From NCBI GenBank assembly GCA_009731375.1, contig BJOX01000193.1:643456-707455 (forward strand): a stretch of DNA of 64,000 nucleotides. The letters run 5' to 3'. Position 1 is the stretch's first letter, and every line of letters starts with the position of its first letter. Both the position numbers and the translations under genes were made by a program. The notes below the pieces were generated by a model, which was given only the letters and a program-made list of their open reading frames with translations, made no database searches and was not told the DNA's origin. The stretch comes from Paulinella micropora. Lineage: Eukaryota > Cercozoa > Imbricatea > Euglyphida. Of the stretch, positions 16,015 through 26,496 are shown in pieces.

Positions 16015-16380
16015 GTCCCCTCGTGTTCCCTCGTGTTCCCTCGTGTCCCCTCGTGTCCCCTCGTGTTCCCTCGTGTTCCCTCGTGTTCCCTCATGTCCCC
16101 TCGTGTCCCCTCGTGTCCCCTCGTGTCCCCTCGTGTCCCCTCGTGTCCCCTCGTGTCCCCTCGTGTTCCCTCGTGTTCCCTCGTGTCCCCTCGTGTCCCC
16201 TCGTGTTCCCTCGTGTCCCCTCATGTCCCCTCGTGTTCCCTCGTGTTCCCTCGTGTCCCCTCATGTCCCCTCGTGTTCCCTCGTGTCCCCTCGTGTCCCC
16301 TCGTGTCCCCTCGTGTCCCATCGTGTCCCCTCATGTCCTCTCGTGTCCCCTCGTGTTCCCTCGTGTCCCCTCGTGTCCCT
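16015..16380. repeat. Decamer satellite (TCGTGTCCCC / TCGTGTTCCC)
   Basis: About 36 tandem 10-bp units with T/C and G/A variation. Because 10 is not a multiple of 3, all three frames translate to similar VPSCPLV-type repeats, so the open frames here are by-products. Confidence 0.95.
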
Positions 16381-16418
16381 GTGTTCTGCTACTGCTGGGC
16401 AGTGCAGGCGTGCGTCCA

Positions 16419-16680
16419 AGGACTCCCCGGAAGCGAGTGTAGCTCCTGCCGGGCAGGCCGACAAACGCACGCTGGGCCTGGTCAACAGTGCGGGCGTGTG
16501 TGTGTACGCGTGTTCTCGTGTGCTCTCGCGTGTTCTAGCTTGTGTGTGCGTGTCCTGCCACTGCTGGGCGGGGCAGGCGTGTGTCCAAGGACTCCCCGGA
16601 AGCGAGTCTAGCTCCGGCCGGGTAGACCGACAAGACGCACGCTGAGCCTGGTCAACAGTGCGCGTGTGTGTGTGTGCGTG
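16419..16680. repeat. Direct repeat pair of about 85 bp
   Basis: The segment starting 'gactccccggaagcgagt' at about 16420 recurs at about 16589. Both copies are followed by GTGTGTGCG-rich sequence. Confidence 0.85.
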
Positions 16681-16772
16681 TGCGCGTGTTCTCGTGTGCT
16701 CTGGCGTGCTCTAGTGTGTGTGTGCTTGTGCGTGTAGTCTCGAAGAGCCCGGCAAGAACAGTTTAAATCACA

Positions 16773-17885
16773 ATGGCGTCTTGTAGTAGTTCCCAAATGG
16801 CTGTCAGTCTATCCGCCGCTGCTGCAGAGGCAGTGGTAGTTCCAGAGGCAAGTTTTGGATGCGAGTTTAGCTCCACGCCACAACAGGCCAAGGAACTGCT
16901 GCGGTCCTTGCAGCTGAGCGAGGATGGCCAAAGTCTATTTGCGGCAGTTGCGGACATATCAGTCTCGAGTGTGCCCTTGACATACGATGACCTGGAAGCA
17001 GACACACACTCTGACGCCAGCTCAGACACGGTGCCGTACCAGGACAGCACTCCTCCTGCCTCGCCCCGTGCAGACGGCTGGTCCGAGCTCAAAACCGAAA
17101 ACAGAACGTACCTCTATCTGATGTATGATCCCTGGTTTCAATACCACGACAGAGACGAGATCCTATTGGGCCTGCAGTCGCAACGCACCGATGTGAAAAG
17201 AGCGCAATGTGATCAGGTAGTGAGGAAGATAGACGACTTCCTTAGCGAGCACTCGGGACAGGCTCACGACATGCGCGAGCGGCATCTCAGGGCAGCCATC
17301 GCGGTCAGTGAAAAGAGAATGAGAGCGTACGAAAACCTGAAAGAACGTCTGGGGCGGGAGCCCACAGAGGACGAGCGCCAACAGGCAAGTGCCTGCGCAG
17401 AGGCGCACTGGCCGCAGGACGGCGCGGACGAGGTACCACTGGGCACAGGCGCCCTCTTGCAAGAACAGGGCAGCGGCCGCCGAGACTGCGTCACTCATGC
17501 GTACTTGAACCTGCTGCCGCCCTTGCCTCTCCAACCAGGCGAGCTAAACCCCAAAAAGAAATCTAGCTATCGCCGGCGCCTGGCACGCAGCGTGCACACG
17601 GCGTCCGTCGCCACCTTTTGCGACGGGGCTGCCAAGGAGGACTGGCACACGGACGCAGCCGGCAAGCTCTGGCGGCCCCGCCTGCTGAAGAGCGCCTCTT
17701 TTACCGACCTGGCCCGCCGCCGCCTGCGCGGTGATTTCTTGGTGGGCTGTGATGGGCACTGTGTAGCTATCCGGGGGAACAAGATCCTCAACGCCGGTTC
17801 AAAGCGCGAGCTGCCCCTGACCCGCCAGAACTTAATCAGTGTCGGCGTCAAAGACGGACACCACATCGAGGTGGCGAGACTGTAA
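16773..17885 (+). CDS. Unassigned protein with cysteine-peptidase-like C-terminal features
   Basis: 370 aa from an ATG after an AT-poor leader. The N-terminal 100 residues are Ser/Ala-rich and low complexity. Residues about 115-215 are charged and helical. The C-terminal 140 residues contain RDCVTHAYLNLL (about 236-247) and later GHCVAIRGNKILNA near residue 330. This Cys / His / Asn order resembles papain-like folds such as Josephin or C39-type peptidases; the comparison is from motif order only. It lies left of the 157-bp array and a gap, so it may be the first gene of the viral element or a separate host gene. GC-rich composition matches the viral block. No close family recognised. Confidence 0.55.
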   Translation: MASCSSSQMAVSLSAAAAEAVVVPEASFGCEFSSTPQQAKELLRSLQLSEDGQSLFAAVADISVSSVPLTYDDLEADTHSDASSDTVPYQDSTPPASPRADGWSELKTENRTYLYLMYDPWFQYHDRDEILLGLQSQRTDVKRAQCDQVVRKIDDFLSEHSGQAHDMRERHLRAAIAVSEKRMRAYENLKERLGREPTEDERQQASACAEAHWPQDGADEVPLGTGALLQEQGSGRRDCVTHAYLNLLPPLPLQPGELNPKKKSSYRRRLARSVHTASVATFCDGAAKEDWHTDAAGKLWRPRLLKSASFTDLARRRLRGDFLVGCDGHCVAIRGNKILNAGSKRELPLTRQNLISVGVKDGHHIEVARL

Positions 17886-18109
17886 TAACAGAAAAAATCA
17901 TGTTAAGTGTTTCTGTGGTAGGAACTGCCAAAAAGTTTCGTGTCAGAACCCCAAAAATACTATTTTGTCAGCTAGGCCTTGGACACTCTGTCTGGAAAGG
18001 AGGAGGGGGGGGGGGGGATAAAAGGGAAGTAAAAAAAATCATTAAAAAGTGTTCCAGTGTCACTGCCCTGTGTATCAGTCGACACTCTCTTCCGGTGCCG
18101 GCCTTGAGA
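17886..18109. other. Intergenic segment, no gene seen
   Basis: Non-coding leader into the 157-bp array. Contains a poly-G run at about 18004-18016. Confidence 0.5.
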
Positions 18110-18860
18110 CACCGAGACACCCCCTGCCCCCCAGGCCCCAGGGGGGTGTGTACTTTTTTACCCCTCCCTCCAAAGTTGTGGATAAATTTGTCGTTTTTTT
18201 GTCTCAATAACGGGTTACGCGACAAATTTGTCGAGGGCAAGAAAATTTACCGCAAAAAAACTTGAGACAAAAAGACACCCCCACCCCGCCGGGATTCCGG
18301 GGGGTGGGTACTTTTTTACCCCTCCCTCCAAAGTTGTGGATAAATTTGTCGTTTTTTTGTCTCAATGACGGGTTAAGCGACAAATTTGTCCAGGCCAAGA
18401 AAATTTACCGCAAAAAACTTGAGACAAAAAGACACCCCCACCCCGCCGGGATTCCGGGGGGTGGGTACTTTTTTACCCCTCCCTCCAAAGTTGTGGATAA
18501 ATTTGTCGTTTTTTTGTCTCAATGACGGGTTAAGCGACAAATTTGTCCAGGCCAAGAAAATTTACCGCAAAAAACTTGAGACAAAAAGACACCCCCACCC
18601 CGCCGGGATTCCGGGGGGTGGGTACTTTTTTACCCCTCCCTCCAAAGTTGTGGATAAATTTGTCGTTTTTTTGTCTCAATGACTGGTTAAGCGACAAATT
18701 TGTCCAGGCCAAGAAAATTTACCGCAAAAAACTTGAGACAAAAAGACACCCCCACCCCGCCGGGATTTTGGAGGGTGGGTACTTTTTTATCCCTCCCTCC
18801 AAAGTTGTGGATAAATTTGTCGTTTTTTTGTCTCAATAACGGGTTACGCGACAAATTTGG
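18110..18860. repeat. 157-bp tandem array, about five copies
   Basis: Copies repeat with a 157-bp period. Each contains a palindrome of the GACAAATTTGTC type, GATAAATTTGTCG, TTTTTTTGTCTCAAT, AAAATTTACCGCAAAAAA, and a CCCC/GGGG dyad around GGGATTCCGGGG. First and last copies diverge. The GACAAATTTGTC core is shared with the hairpin at 45951-45990 in the viral block, which ties the array to the virus. Frames through it are repeat translations. Confidence 0.9.
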
Positions 18861-19023
18861 CCGGCTGTCTCAGCCTGTCTCGGAAACTATAGGGAAAATG
18901 ATAGGCCTGAGACACTTGAGACACTTTTTTTTTATTTAAAAAAAAAATCAAAAAAAAGAAAAGGAGGGAGGGAGGGGGGGGGTGTGCCCTGCCACCCCCC
19001 CGTCTCGCTGTCTCACGTGGGAG

Positions 19024-19033
19024 GGGGGGGGAA

Positions 19034-19068
<35 letters not shown>

Positions 19069-19105
19069 GGGGGGGGGGGGGGGGGGGGTAGGAGGNNNNN
19101 NNNNN
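19024..19105. other. Poly-G tract and 10-N join
   Basis: A long G-rich run ends in a 10-N placeholder (19096-19105). Continuity between the 157-bp array and the helicase gene is therefore not proven. Confidence 0.95.
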
Positions 19106-19292
19106 CGAGTTTCGACCGAGGGCAAGCGGGTAGCAGCCGGAACGAAGCTATTGCCATTTTTGCAATTGCTGGTGTGGACATTTCCGCGGAAACTTACCGC
19201 GCCGCAAACCAGGGGAAATTCTCGCGAAAGTTTTTGCTTTTTTGCCGCGCCCGCAACACACGGGGAAATTTTTTCCTGTCGGTGTTTTTGAA

Positions 19293-19307
19293 TTTTCTTG
19301 TGCTATG
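19293..19307 (+). promoter_or_regulatory. TTTTCTTGT-type motif upstream of the helicase
   Basis: TTTTCTTGTGCTATG lies 24 bp before the helicase ATG. Near-identical motifs precede the genes at 22278, 26143 and several virion genes. Confidence 0.5.
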
Positions 19308-19330
19308 TGTTATGTGCAGACTGTCCGACG

Positions 19331-22109
19331 ATGCCTAAGAAAGCTCAAAAGAAGAAGGGGGAGGCCGAGGACGACGGCGAGGAGGAGAAGAAGATCGCTT
19401 TCAAGCTGCAGCAGCGCGTGAACGTGGAACGGCTGCAGCACATCCTGACGCTGGCGCGCCTGCCAGTGGACCAGGCTGCGAAAGTGAGCGAAATCATCGC
19501 TTTGTACAAGAAGAGCCACGGGAGCGCCATGATCGAGTACACGGAGAGCAGGGGCTGCGAGGGGACCAGGCTCTGGGGGAAGTGCGCGATCGGTCTGGTC
19601 AAGAAGTGGATCTGTCGCATGGCGGGCGAGTACTACGAGTGGCTGGATATCAAGAACGCGGCGTGTACTCTGCTCGTGCAAGCCATGCTCAAGCACGGGA
19701 TCGAGGTGCCCGATCATATTGCGTATTACGTGGAATGCAGGGAATATATGATCGAGGAGCTGTGCGGTGAGCTCAAGTGGGCGCACGACGAGGCGGGGAA
19801 GAAGCGCGGCAAGGACGCGTTCCTGGCTGTCATCAACGGGAAGAAAGTGACTGGCGACCCCGATATAGAGTGCGACCTCCTGAAAGAATGGCAGAAGGGG
19901 TGGAAGAGCGTGCTGCCCTCGTTCGTGATGCTGGCGGAGTACGGCCCGATATGGCAGGCAGTGCAGCAACTGAAGAACAAGCCTAACAAGGAAGCGACCT
20001 TCTTTTCCTACGTCTGGCAGAGCCTGGAGCGCAAGATTATGGAAAAGGTCGTCGAGTTCTTCCACACGCGCAGGGACGGCAAGAACAAGCTGTTCAACGT
20101 GGGCGTCTGGAAACACGACGAGGTCGGCGTCGAGAGAGTGTGGGGCGAAGGCAAGATCATGACGGACGAGATGATCAAGCAGGTGCAGGAGTACGTCAAG
20201 ACGACGACTGGGTACGACGTGGCCTTCCACTCTGATGCCGGGACGCCGACTGACGAGGACTGGGACCTGTACTACGGCGATCAGCACCTGCACAAGCTGT
20301 CCAGTAACGACGAGAAGTGCAGGCACGACCTGGTGAAGCACGCACGGCGTTCCAGGGACATTCGCTTCAACGGGGAGGTACTTGGCCCCCATGCGAGAAT
20401 CGAGGGAGTCTACTGTCCTGTAGGCGAGGCGGAGGAGTACATGGACCGGATCCTAATGGACACCGACTACTACCAAAACGTCAACAGGGGAAAAACTTAT
20501 CAAGTGGTTCATCGGTACTAGCCACCGCTTCTTCCCTGTCAAGCGCCCGTCGGAGATGCGGACTGACTGGATCAGCTTCAGGAACTGCACCTTCAACTCG
20601 CGCACTCTGGTTATCCGCACCTGGGAACAACTGCGTGCGGACGGGCAGGCTGCTCCGTTTACGGATCATTTCTACGACGTCGAGGTGGACACTGAGAAGA
20701 TGATCAAGGCCATGTGCGGCGACGACGACATGACCCCCAACTGGCGAGACCTGCTTGGATTCCAGTTGAGCAAGCCTATGCGTGAGATCTTCGAAACGTT
20801 GCTGGGCAGACTCCAATTCCCGCTCAGGGAACGAGACAACTGGCAGGTGCTTCCTTTCATGCTGGGCGACGGGGGCACGGGGAAAGGGACAGTCATCGAG
20901 ATCCTGCAGGCAATGAAGCCCCCGGGCAAGGTGGGCTCTATCAGCAAGAACACCGAGAAGAACTTCGGGCTGTCTTCGCTGTACGACAAGGAGCTAGTCG
21001 TGATCCCGGACCTGCCACTCGACTTTGCGAGCACGGTTGACCAGGCCACGATGCAAAGCATGGTGTCAGGCGAGCCAGTCAATGTGCCACTCAAGAACAA
21101 GACCGCCAAGAGCACGGTGAACTGGAAACCGCCGCTTATTATAGGCGCTAACTACATGTTCAACTACAAGGACGGCCAAGGCCAGTGGAAGCGCCGGGTG
21201 GCTCTGTTTCTGTTCAACGAGCTCGTGAAAAGGGCGGACGACTGCCTCGGGAAACACATTATCGCAAACGAAATGCCGTACATCCTGGCGCGCTGCGTCG
21301 CCAGGTACAAGCGCGCAGTGGACGAGCACCCGCGCGCAGACTTTTGGGCGGACATCGCACCGGAGGAGCTGCGACAGAACCAGAAATTCGTGGAGAGCAG
21401 AACGAACGTGCTGGCCCGTTTTCTGAACGAAGGCAGCAAGGACTACGGCGTTATTTACGATAAGAACCATTTTACGCCGTGGCAAGACTTTGCGAACGCG
21501 GTCAACAAGTACCTGAAGGAGGACTGCAAGCTGCACACCGTGACTGCAGAGGATCTGGGAGATACCGCGCTGCGCAGGTCCGAATACGAAGTCCATCGGG
21601 TGCAGGCGACCTCGGGCCTGACCAAGAAAGACGTCCGCGTAAACTACTGTATGTTTTGTCCTCGGTCTACCAAGGAACTTGGACATGTATGCGACGTGTC
21701 GTGTGAGTCTATCATATGTGGCTACGCCCGTGGATGTGGTCACGCGAACGCTCCGCGTAACAAGAAGCCAGGGATCGTGCATATGCGCTTGCTTACGCGC
21801 AGAGCCTATGACCGGGCGATGATGGGATCGGTGGAAGAGGAGGAAGAAGATGAGCCTTTTATGGACTCGGGGGAGGCGAGCGAGGAGGCATGTGCGGTGC
21901 TCATGGTACAGACCGGTATGGTTGCCGACAAAAAGGCAGCCTTGCGGATGATCAAGCGACTGAAAGACAAGGCGGTCAAGGACGCGCTGAAAGTAGCAGG
22001 CAAACGCAGGAACAAGAGGGAAGAAGGCAAGGAGGAAGCGGGGCAGCAACAGAACAAGAGGCAGCGCTTGGACGATGCAGAGCATGTGACCGCCGACGCG
22101 AGCACATGA
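19331..22109 (+). CDS. D5-type primase/SF3 helicase, split by a +1 frameshift
   Basis: Replicative helicase of NCLDV/polinton-like viruses. The first frame runs 19331-20521. A one-base shift at the A-run 20491-20495 is needed to continue into the second frame, which ends at 22109, giving about 920 aa in total. The N-terminal part has a Lys-rich start (MPKKAQKKKG) and a segment EWLDIKNAACTLL...YYVECRE like the region N-terminal to D5 helicases in algal viruses. No clear primase catalytic triad was found. The second part has Walker A GDGGTGKG (20865-20888), Walker B KELVVIPDLP and sensor IIGANYMF. A Cys/His cluster (CMFCP...HVCDVSC...CGYARGCGH) lies near residue 700, followed by an acidic then basic tail. 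The shift could be an extra A in the assembly or real decay. The C-terminal part is duplicated at 25448-25975. Confidence 0.85.
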
Positions 22110-22237
22110 AAGCATTCTAATTAAAAACATAGCCACTTTTTTGCACTGTAGACTTTTTAAATGTCCTAGAAAAAGTAATAAAATCCAAAAAAAGGCGCGC
22201 GCCTGACAGAGACCACAGAGAATTGAACTGTGACACA

Positions 22238-22256
22238 TTTTTTCTTGTGCATACTG
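22238..22256 (+). promoter_or_regulatory. TTTTTTCTTGT-type promoter motif
   Basis: TTTTTTCTTGTGCATACTG lies 22 bp before the ATG at 22278. The duplicate at 26103-26121 has TTTTTTCTTGTGTATACTG. Confidence 0.5.
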
Positions 22257-22277
22257 TTTTTGACTCGTTAGGCTAAC

Positions 22278-22647
22278 ATGTCAGACACACAGACTAATAA
22301 GGATAATACTGCCCTTTTTTGGGGTGGGTGTCTGCCCGCTAGACTAGCGGTGGCCGGCTTGGCCATGTACTACAAGCCCCAGCCCTGGGCACAAGCACTG
22401 GCCGCGGGGGTTGCGGCTGTCTGGCTGAGCGGTGCCTTGGACGATAAGCAGGCAGGGTTTTTTGGTGGAGAGGCGTGGTGGGCAGAACACCGAAAAACAC
22501 ACGGGCTCTTGTGGGCCTCCTATGCCGCTACCGGNNNNNNNNNNCGCTGCTACCGGCCGCGGCGAAATTTTGCTAGGGGACGCGGTCTATGGGGCTTGGG
22601 TTGCGACAGAACACGGAAAAAAAAGTTCTGGAACAGACTCTGTATAG
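22278..22647 (+). CDS. Small membrane protein, copy 1 (interrupted by a 10-N join)
   Basis: Begins MSDTQTNKDNTALFWGG. Has hydrophobic stretches around residues 16-31 and 38-53, then a WWAEHRKTHGLLWASYA segment. A 10-N placeholder (22535-22544) flanked on both sides by GCTACCGG throws the frame off; the remainder (TGRGEILLGDAVYGAW) resumes in another frame to a stop at 22647. The intact counterpart is at 26143-26490. Small proteins of this layout occur in NCLDV-type viruses, but I cannot name a family. Confidence 0.7.
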
Positions 22648-22653
22648 AGGCCG

Positions 22654-24893
22654 ATGCAGGTCACGAAGCGTAATGGAGCTCCGCAAGCCGTTTCGCTCGA
22701 TAAGATTCTGGCGCGAGTTGCTAGCCTGTCCGAAGATCTGGGTGCCGTTGACCCCGTTCTTGTTGCCCAACAGGTTGTGGGTGGGTTGTACGACCTCGTG
22801 CCGACGAGCGAACTCGACTCGCTGGCCGCGTCAACGTGTGCGTCGCTCGCGATTTCTCACCCGGCGCACGGAGAGTTGGGTGGTCGTCTCCTGGCCTCCA
22901 ACCACGCAAAGCAGTGCCCACCGACCTTCAGCGCGGCCACGGACAAGCTTAGATGGGGCATGGAGCCAGCTTACAGCATATTCGTGGACACGCACGCGGG
23001 GCAGCTCAACACCATGATCGAGGCCCGTCGAGACATGTTGTACGACTATTTCGGTTATTCAACCCTGCTCAAGTCCTATTTGCTCAAAGACTGCCAGGGC
23101 CGTGCATGTGAAACGGCACAATTCATGTGGCTTCGTGTGGCCGTTCACTTACACCGTCGCGAGTCCAAAGAGCCATTGAAACTCATCAAAGAAACCTATG
23201 ACCTCATGTCATTGCAATTCTATACTCACGCGAGCCCAACCCTGTTTAACAGCGGGCTGAGAAGAGCGGGCCAGCTGTCTTCTTGCTTTTTGCTTCCGAT
23301 TAAGGGCGACTCGTTGAGTTCGATATACGACACGATCAAAGACGTTGCTCTTATCAGCAAGGGAGGCGGCGGTATTGGCCTGCACCTCGGCTGCGTGCGG
23401 GCCAAGGGCTCCCTGATTAACAGCACGGGCGGGCACAGTGACGGTGTAATTCCCTTGTGCAAAGTGCTAAACGAGACCGCTCGCTACGCAAATCAGGCCG
23501 GGAAGAGAAAGGGGGCAATCGCAGTCTACCTGCCAGTACACCACCCCGACGTGTTCGAGTGGCTGGACCTTAAAAAAACCACAGGTTCTGAAGAACTTCG
23601 AGCCCGAGACTTGTTTCTGGGACTTACTGTCAATGACTTGTTTATGGAGCGTGTAGAACGGGATGAACAATGGTCCCTATTTTGTCCGGACGAGACGGGC
23701 GTAGGTGATCTAGATGCTCTCTACGGCAAGGAGTTCGAGTCTCAGTACAAGCGGGCCGAGAGGCTGGGCCTGGCGAGACGTACCGTCAAGGCTCGCGAGC
23801 TCTGGAGTGCCGTCTGCCGTGCACAGATCGAGTCGGGCGGAGTCCCCTACGTCATGTTTAAAGACGCGGTGAACGCGAAATCGAACCAAAAGAACTTGGG
23901 CACGATTCGTTGTTCGAATCTCTGTGCCGAAGTGGTCCAATACAGTTCAGGCGGTGAGTGTGGCGAGCACAGCGTGTGTAACCTGGCCTCTATCGCGCTG
24001 CCTAGGTTCGTGTCGGAGGACCGCAAGTCCTTTAATTTCGAGTTGCTGCGGTCGTGCGTGCGTGTAGCCATCAGAAATCTTGACACCGTGGTCGACATTA
24101 CAGATTATCCCACGGAGGAAGCCAGACGCAGCAACCTCTTGCATCGTCCGGTGGCTCTTGGTGTGAACGGCCTGGCCGACGTGTTGGCTTTGATGAAGAT
24201 GCCCTGGGACTCAACAGAGGCACAAAAACTCAATGTCAAAATTTCACACGAACTGTACTATGCGGCGCTCTGGGCCTCGAGCGAACTGGCGCAGGAGAAG
24301 GGTGCTTACAAGAGTTTTGCCGGGTCTCCCGCTAGCCAAGGGCTCCTGCAGTTCGATCTGTGGCCCGGCAAGCAGCAGACGGACGACCGCTGGGACTCGC
24401 TCCGCCTGAGCATCACCGAGTACGGGCTACGAAACTCGCAACTAATTGCCTACATGCCGACTGCTACGACCGCTCAGATCCTGGGCAATTTCGAATCGTT
24501 CGAGCCTCCCCACTCAAACGTCTTTGTGCGCCGTGTGCTCTCTGGTGAGCACGTCGTGTGGAACAAACACCTGGTGCACGAGCTAGAAGAGCGCGGGCTC
24601 TGGAACGACCAGCTCCGCGATAAAATCATTGCAGACGGCGGGAGCGTGCAAAGATGCGACCTGCCCCAAGACATCAAAAACATCTACAAGACTGTCTGGG
24701 AAATTCCCCTTCGTTTGCAGCTGCACTTGGCTGCCGACCGTGGCCCGTTCGTGTGTGGCTCGCAATCGCTCAATTTACATGTGACAGATCCTACTGAACG
24801 CAGAGTCAGCAGCGCTTTGTTCTACGCGTGGCAGCTCGGTTTAAAAACAACCTATTACATAAGAACACAGGCCGCTAGCAAGGCCCTGGGACC
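22654..24893 (+). CDS. nrdA: Ribonucleotide reductase large subunit, copy 1 (3' end lost in gap)
   Basis: Class Ia RNR alpha, which reduces ribonucleotides to deoxyribonucleotides. 746 codons are present; the reading is cut by the gap at 24894, about 10 codons before the end judged from copy 2. An ATP-cone is at the N terminus (KRNGAPQAVSLDKILARV). Catalytic SSCFLL, NLCAE, SVCNLAS, PTATTAQI and the TTYYIRTQ radical-transfer tyrosines are all present. It starts 6 bp after the small membrane gene. It differs from copy 2 mainly in the first 160 residues, and the rest is nearly identical even at the nucleotide level. Confidence 0.95.
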
Positions 24894-25447
24894 NNNNNNN
24901 NNNNNNNNNNNNNNNNNNNNNNNNNNNNNNNNNNNNNNNNNNNNNNNNNNNNNNNNNNNNNNNNNNNNNNNNNNNNNNNNNNNNNNNNNNNNNNNNNNNN
25001 NNNNNNNNNNNNNNNNNNNNNNNNNNNNNNNNNNNNNNNNNNNNNNNNNNNNNNNNNNNNNNNNNNNNNNNNNNNNNNNNNNNNNNNNNNNNNNNNNNNN
25101 NNNNNNNNNNNNNNNNNNNNNNNNNNNNNNNNNNNNNNNNNNNNNNNNNNNNNNNNNNNNNNNNNNNNNNNNNNNNNNNNNNNNNNNNNNNNNNNNNNNN
25201 NNNNNNNNNNNNNNNNNNNNNNNNNNNNNNNNNNNNNNNNNNNNNNNNNNNNNNNNNNNNNNNNNNNNNNNNNNNNNNNNNNNNNNNNNNNNNNNNNNNN
25301 NNNNNNNNNNNNNNNNNNNNNNNNNNNNNNNNNNNNNNNNNNNNNNNNNNNNNNNNNNNNNNNNNNNNNNNNNNNNNNNNNNNNNNNNNNNNNNNNNNNN
25401 NNNNNNNNNNNNNNNNNNNNNNNNNNNNNNNNNNNNNNNNNNNNNNN
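24894..25447. other. Assembly gap (554 N) inside a tandem duplication
   Basis: Separates RNR copy 1 from a second copy of the helicase tail. True size and content are unknown. Confidence 1.
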
Positions 25448-25975
25448 GAATACGAAGTCCATCGGGTGCAGGCGACCTCGGGCCTGACCAAGAAAGACGT
25501 CCGCGTAAACTACTGTATGTTTTGTCCTCGGTCTACCAAGGAACTTGGACATGTATGCGACGTGTCGTGTGAGTCTATCATATGTGGCTACGCCCGTGGA
25601 TGTGGTCACGCGAACGCTCCGCGTAACAAGAAGCCTGGGATCGTGCATATGCGCTTGCTTACGCGCAGAGCCTATGACCGGGCGATGATGGGATCGGTGG
25701 AAGAGGAGGAAGAAGATGAGCCTTTTATGGACTCGGGGGAGGCGAGCGAGGAGGCATGTGCGGTGCTCATGGTACAGACTGGTATGGTTGCCGACAAAAA
25801 GGCAGCCTTGCGGATGATCAAGCGACTGAAAGACAAGGCGGTCAAGGACGCGCTGAAAGTAGCAGGCAAACGCAGGAACAAGAGGGAAGAAGGCAAGGAG
25901 GAAGCGGGGCAGCAACAGAACAAGAGGCAGCGCATTGAAGATGCAGAGCACGTGACTGCCGACGCGAGCACATGA
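25448..25975 (+). pseudogene. Partial second copy of the D5 helicase C-terminal region
   Basis: Near-identical to 21584-22109 and includes the same Cys/His cluster and acidic/basic tail. There are a few substitutions near the end (RIEDAEH against RLDDAEH). No helicase motor is present; its 5' part is in the gap or was never there. It is either a truncated duplicate or the edge of an alternative haplotype. Confidence 0.85.
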
Positions 25976-26102
25976 AAGCATTCTAATTAAAAACATAGCC
26001 ACTTTTTTGCACTGTAGACTTTTTAAATGTCCTAGAAAAAGTAATAAAATCCAAAAAAGGCGCGCGCCTGACAGAGACCACAGAGAATTGAACTGTGACA
26101 CA

Positions 26103-26121
26103 TTTTTTCTTGTGTATACTG
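26103..26121 (+). promoter_or_regulatory. TTTTTTCTTGT-type promoter motif (duplicate)
   Basis: Same motif and spacing as 22238-22256, upstream of the second copy of the small membrane gene. Confidence 0.5.
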
Positions 26122-26142
26122 TTTTTGACTCGTTAGGCTAAC

Positions 26143-26490
26143 ATGTCAGACACACAGACTAATAAGGATAATACTGCCCTTTTTTGGGGTGGGTGTCTGC
26201 CCGCTAGACTAGCGGTGGCCGGCTTGGCCATGTACTACAAGCCCCAGCCCTGGGCACAAGCACTGGCCGCGGGGGTTGCGGCTGTCTGGCTGAGCGGTGC
26301 CTTGGACGATAAGCAGGCAGGGTTTTTTGGTGGAGAGGCGTGGTGGGCAGAACACCGAAAAACACACGGGCTCTTGTGGGCCTCCTATGCCGCTACCGGC
26401 CGGGGCGAGATTTTGGCGGCCGATGCTGTCTTCGGGGCCTGGGTTGCGACAGAACACGGAAAAAAAAGTTCTGGAACACACTCTGTATAG
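26143..26490 (+). CDS. Small membrane protein, copy 2 (intact)
   Basis: 115 aa, with the same start as copy 1. One or two hydrophobic segments lie within residues 16-53, then a GFFGGEAWWAEHRKTHGLLW region and a soluble tail. Six bp separate its stop from the ATG of RNR copy 2, so the two are probably co-transcribed. Function unknown. Confidence 0.75.
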   Translation: MSDTQTNKDNTALFWGGCLPARLAVAGLAMYYKPQPWAQALAAGVAAVWLSGALDDKQAGFFGGEAWWAEHRKTHGLLWASYAATGRGEILAADAVFGAWVATEHGKKSSGTHSV

Positions 26491-26496
26491 AGGCCG

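Noticed and set aside
15939-16611. VPSCPLVSPR repeat protein
   Set aside because: A 10-bp repeat opens all three frames with similar peptides. No domain or codon bias.
18204-18939. Repeated 60-98 codon frames in the 157-bp array
   Set aside because: 157 is not a multiple of 3; the frames are repeat translations and contain the palindromes. Non-coding array preferred.
19310-20392. 360-codon minus-strand frame opposite the helicase
   Set aside because: Antisense by-product of GC-rich codon usage. The plus-strand protein has the recognisable motifs.
20485-20500. Programmed -1 frameshift in the helicase
   Set aside because: G GGA AAA resembles a slippery heptamer, but the frame that continues the helicase is +1, not -1.
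21066-22238. 390-codon minus-strand frame opposite the helicase C-terminal part
   Set aside because: Same reason; no motif, and it covers the conserved helicase region.
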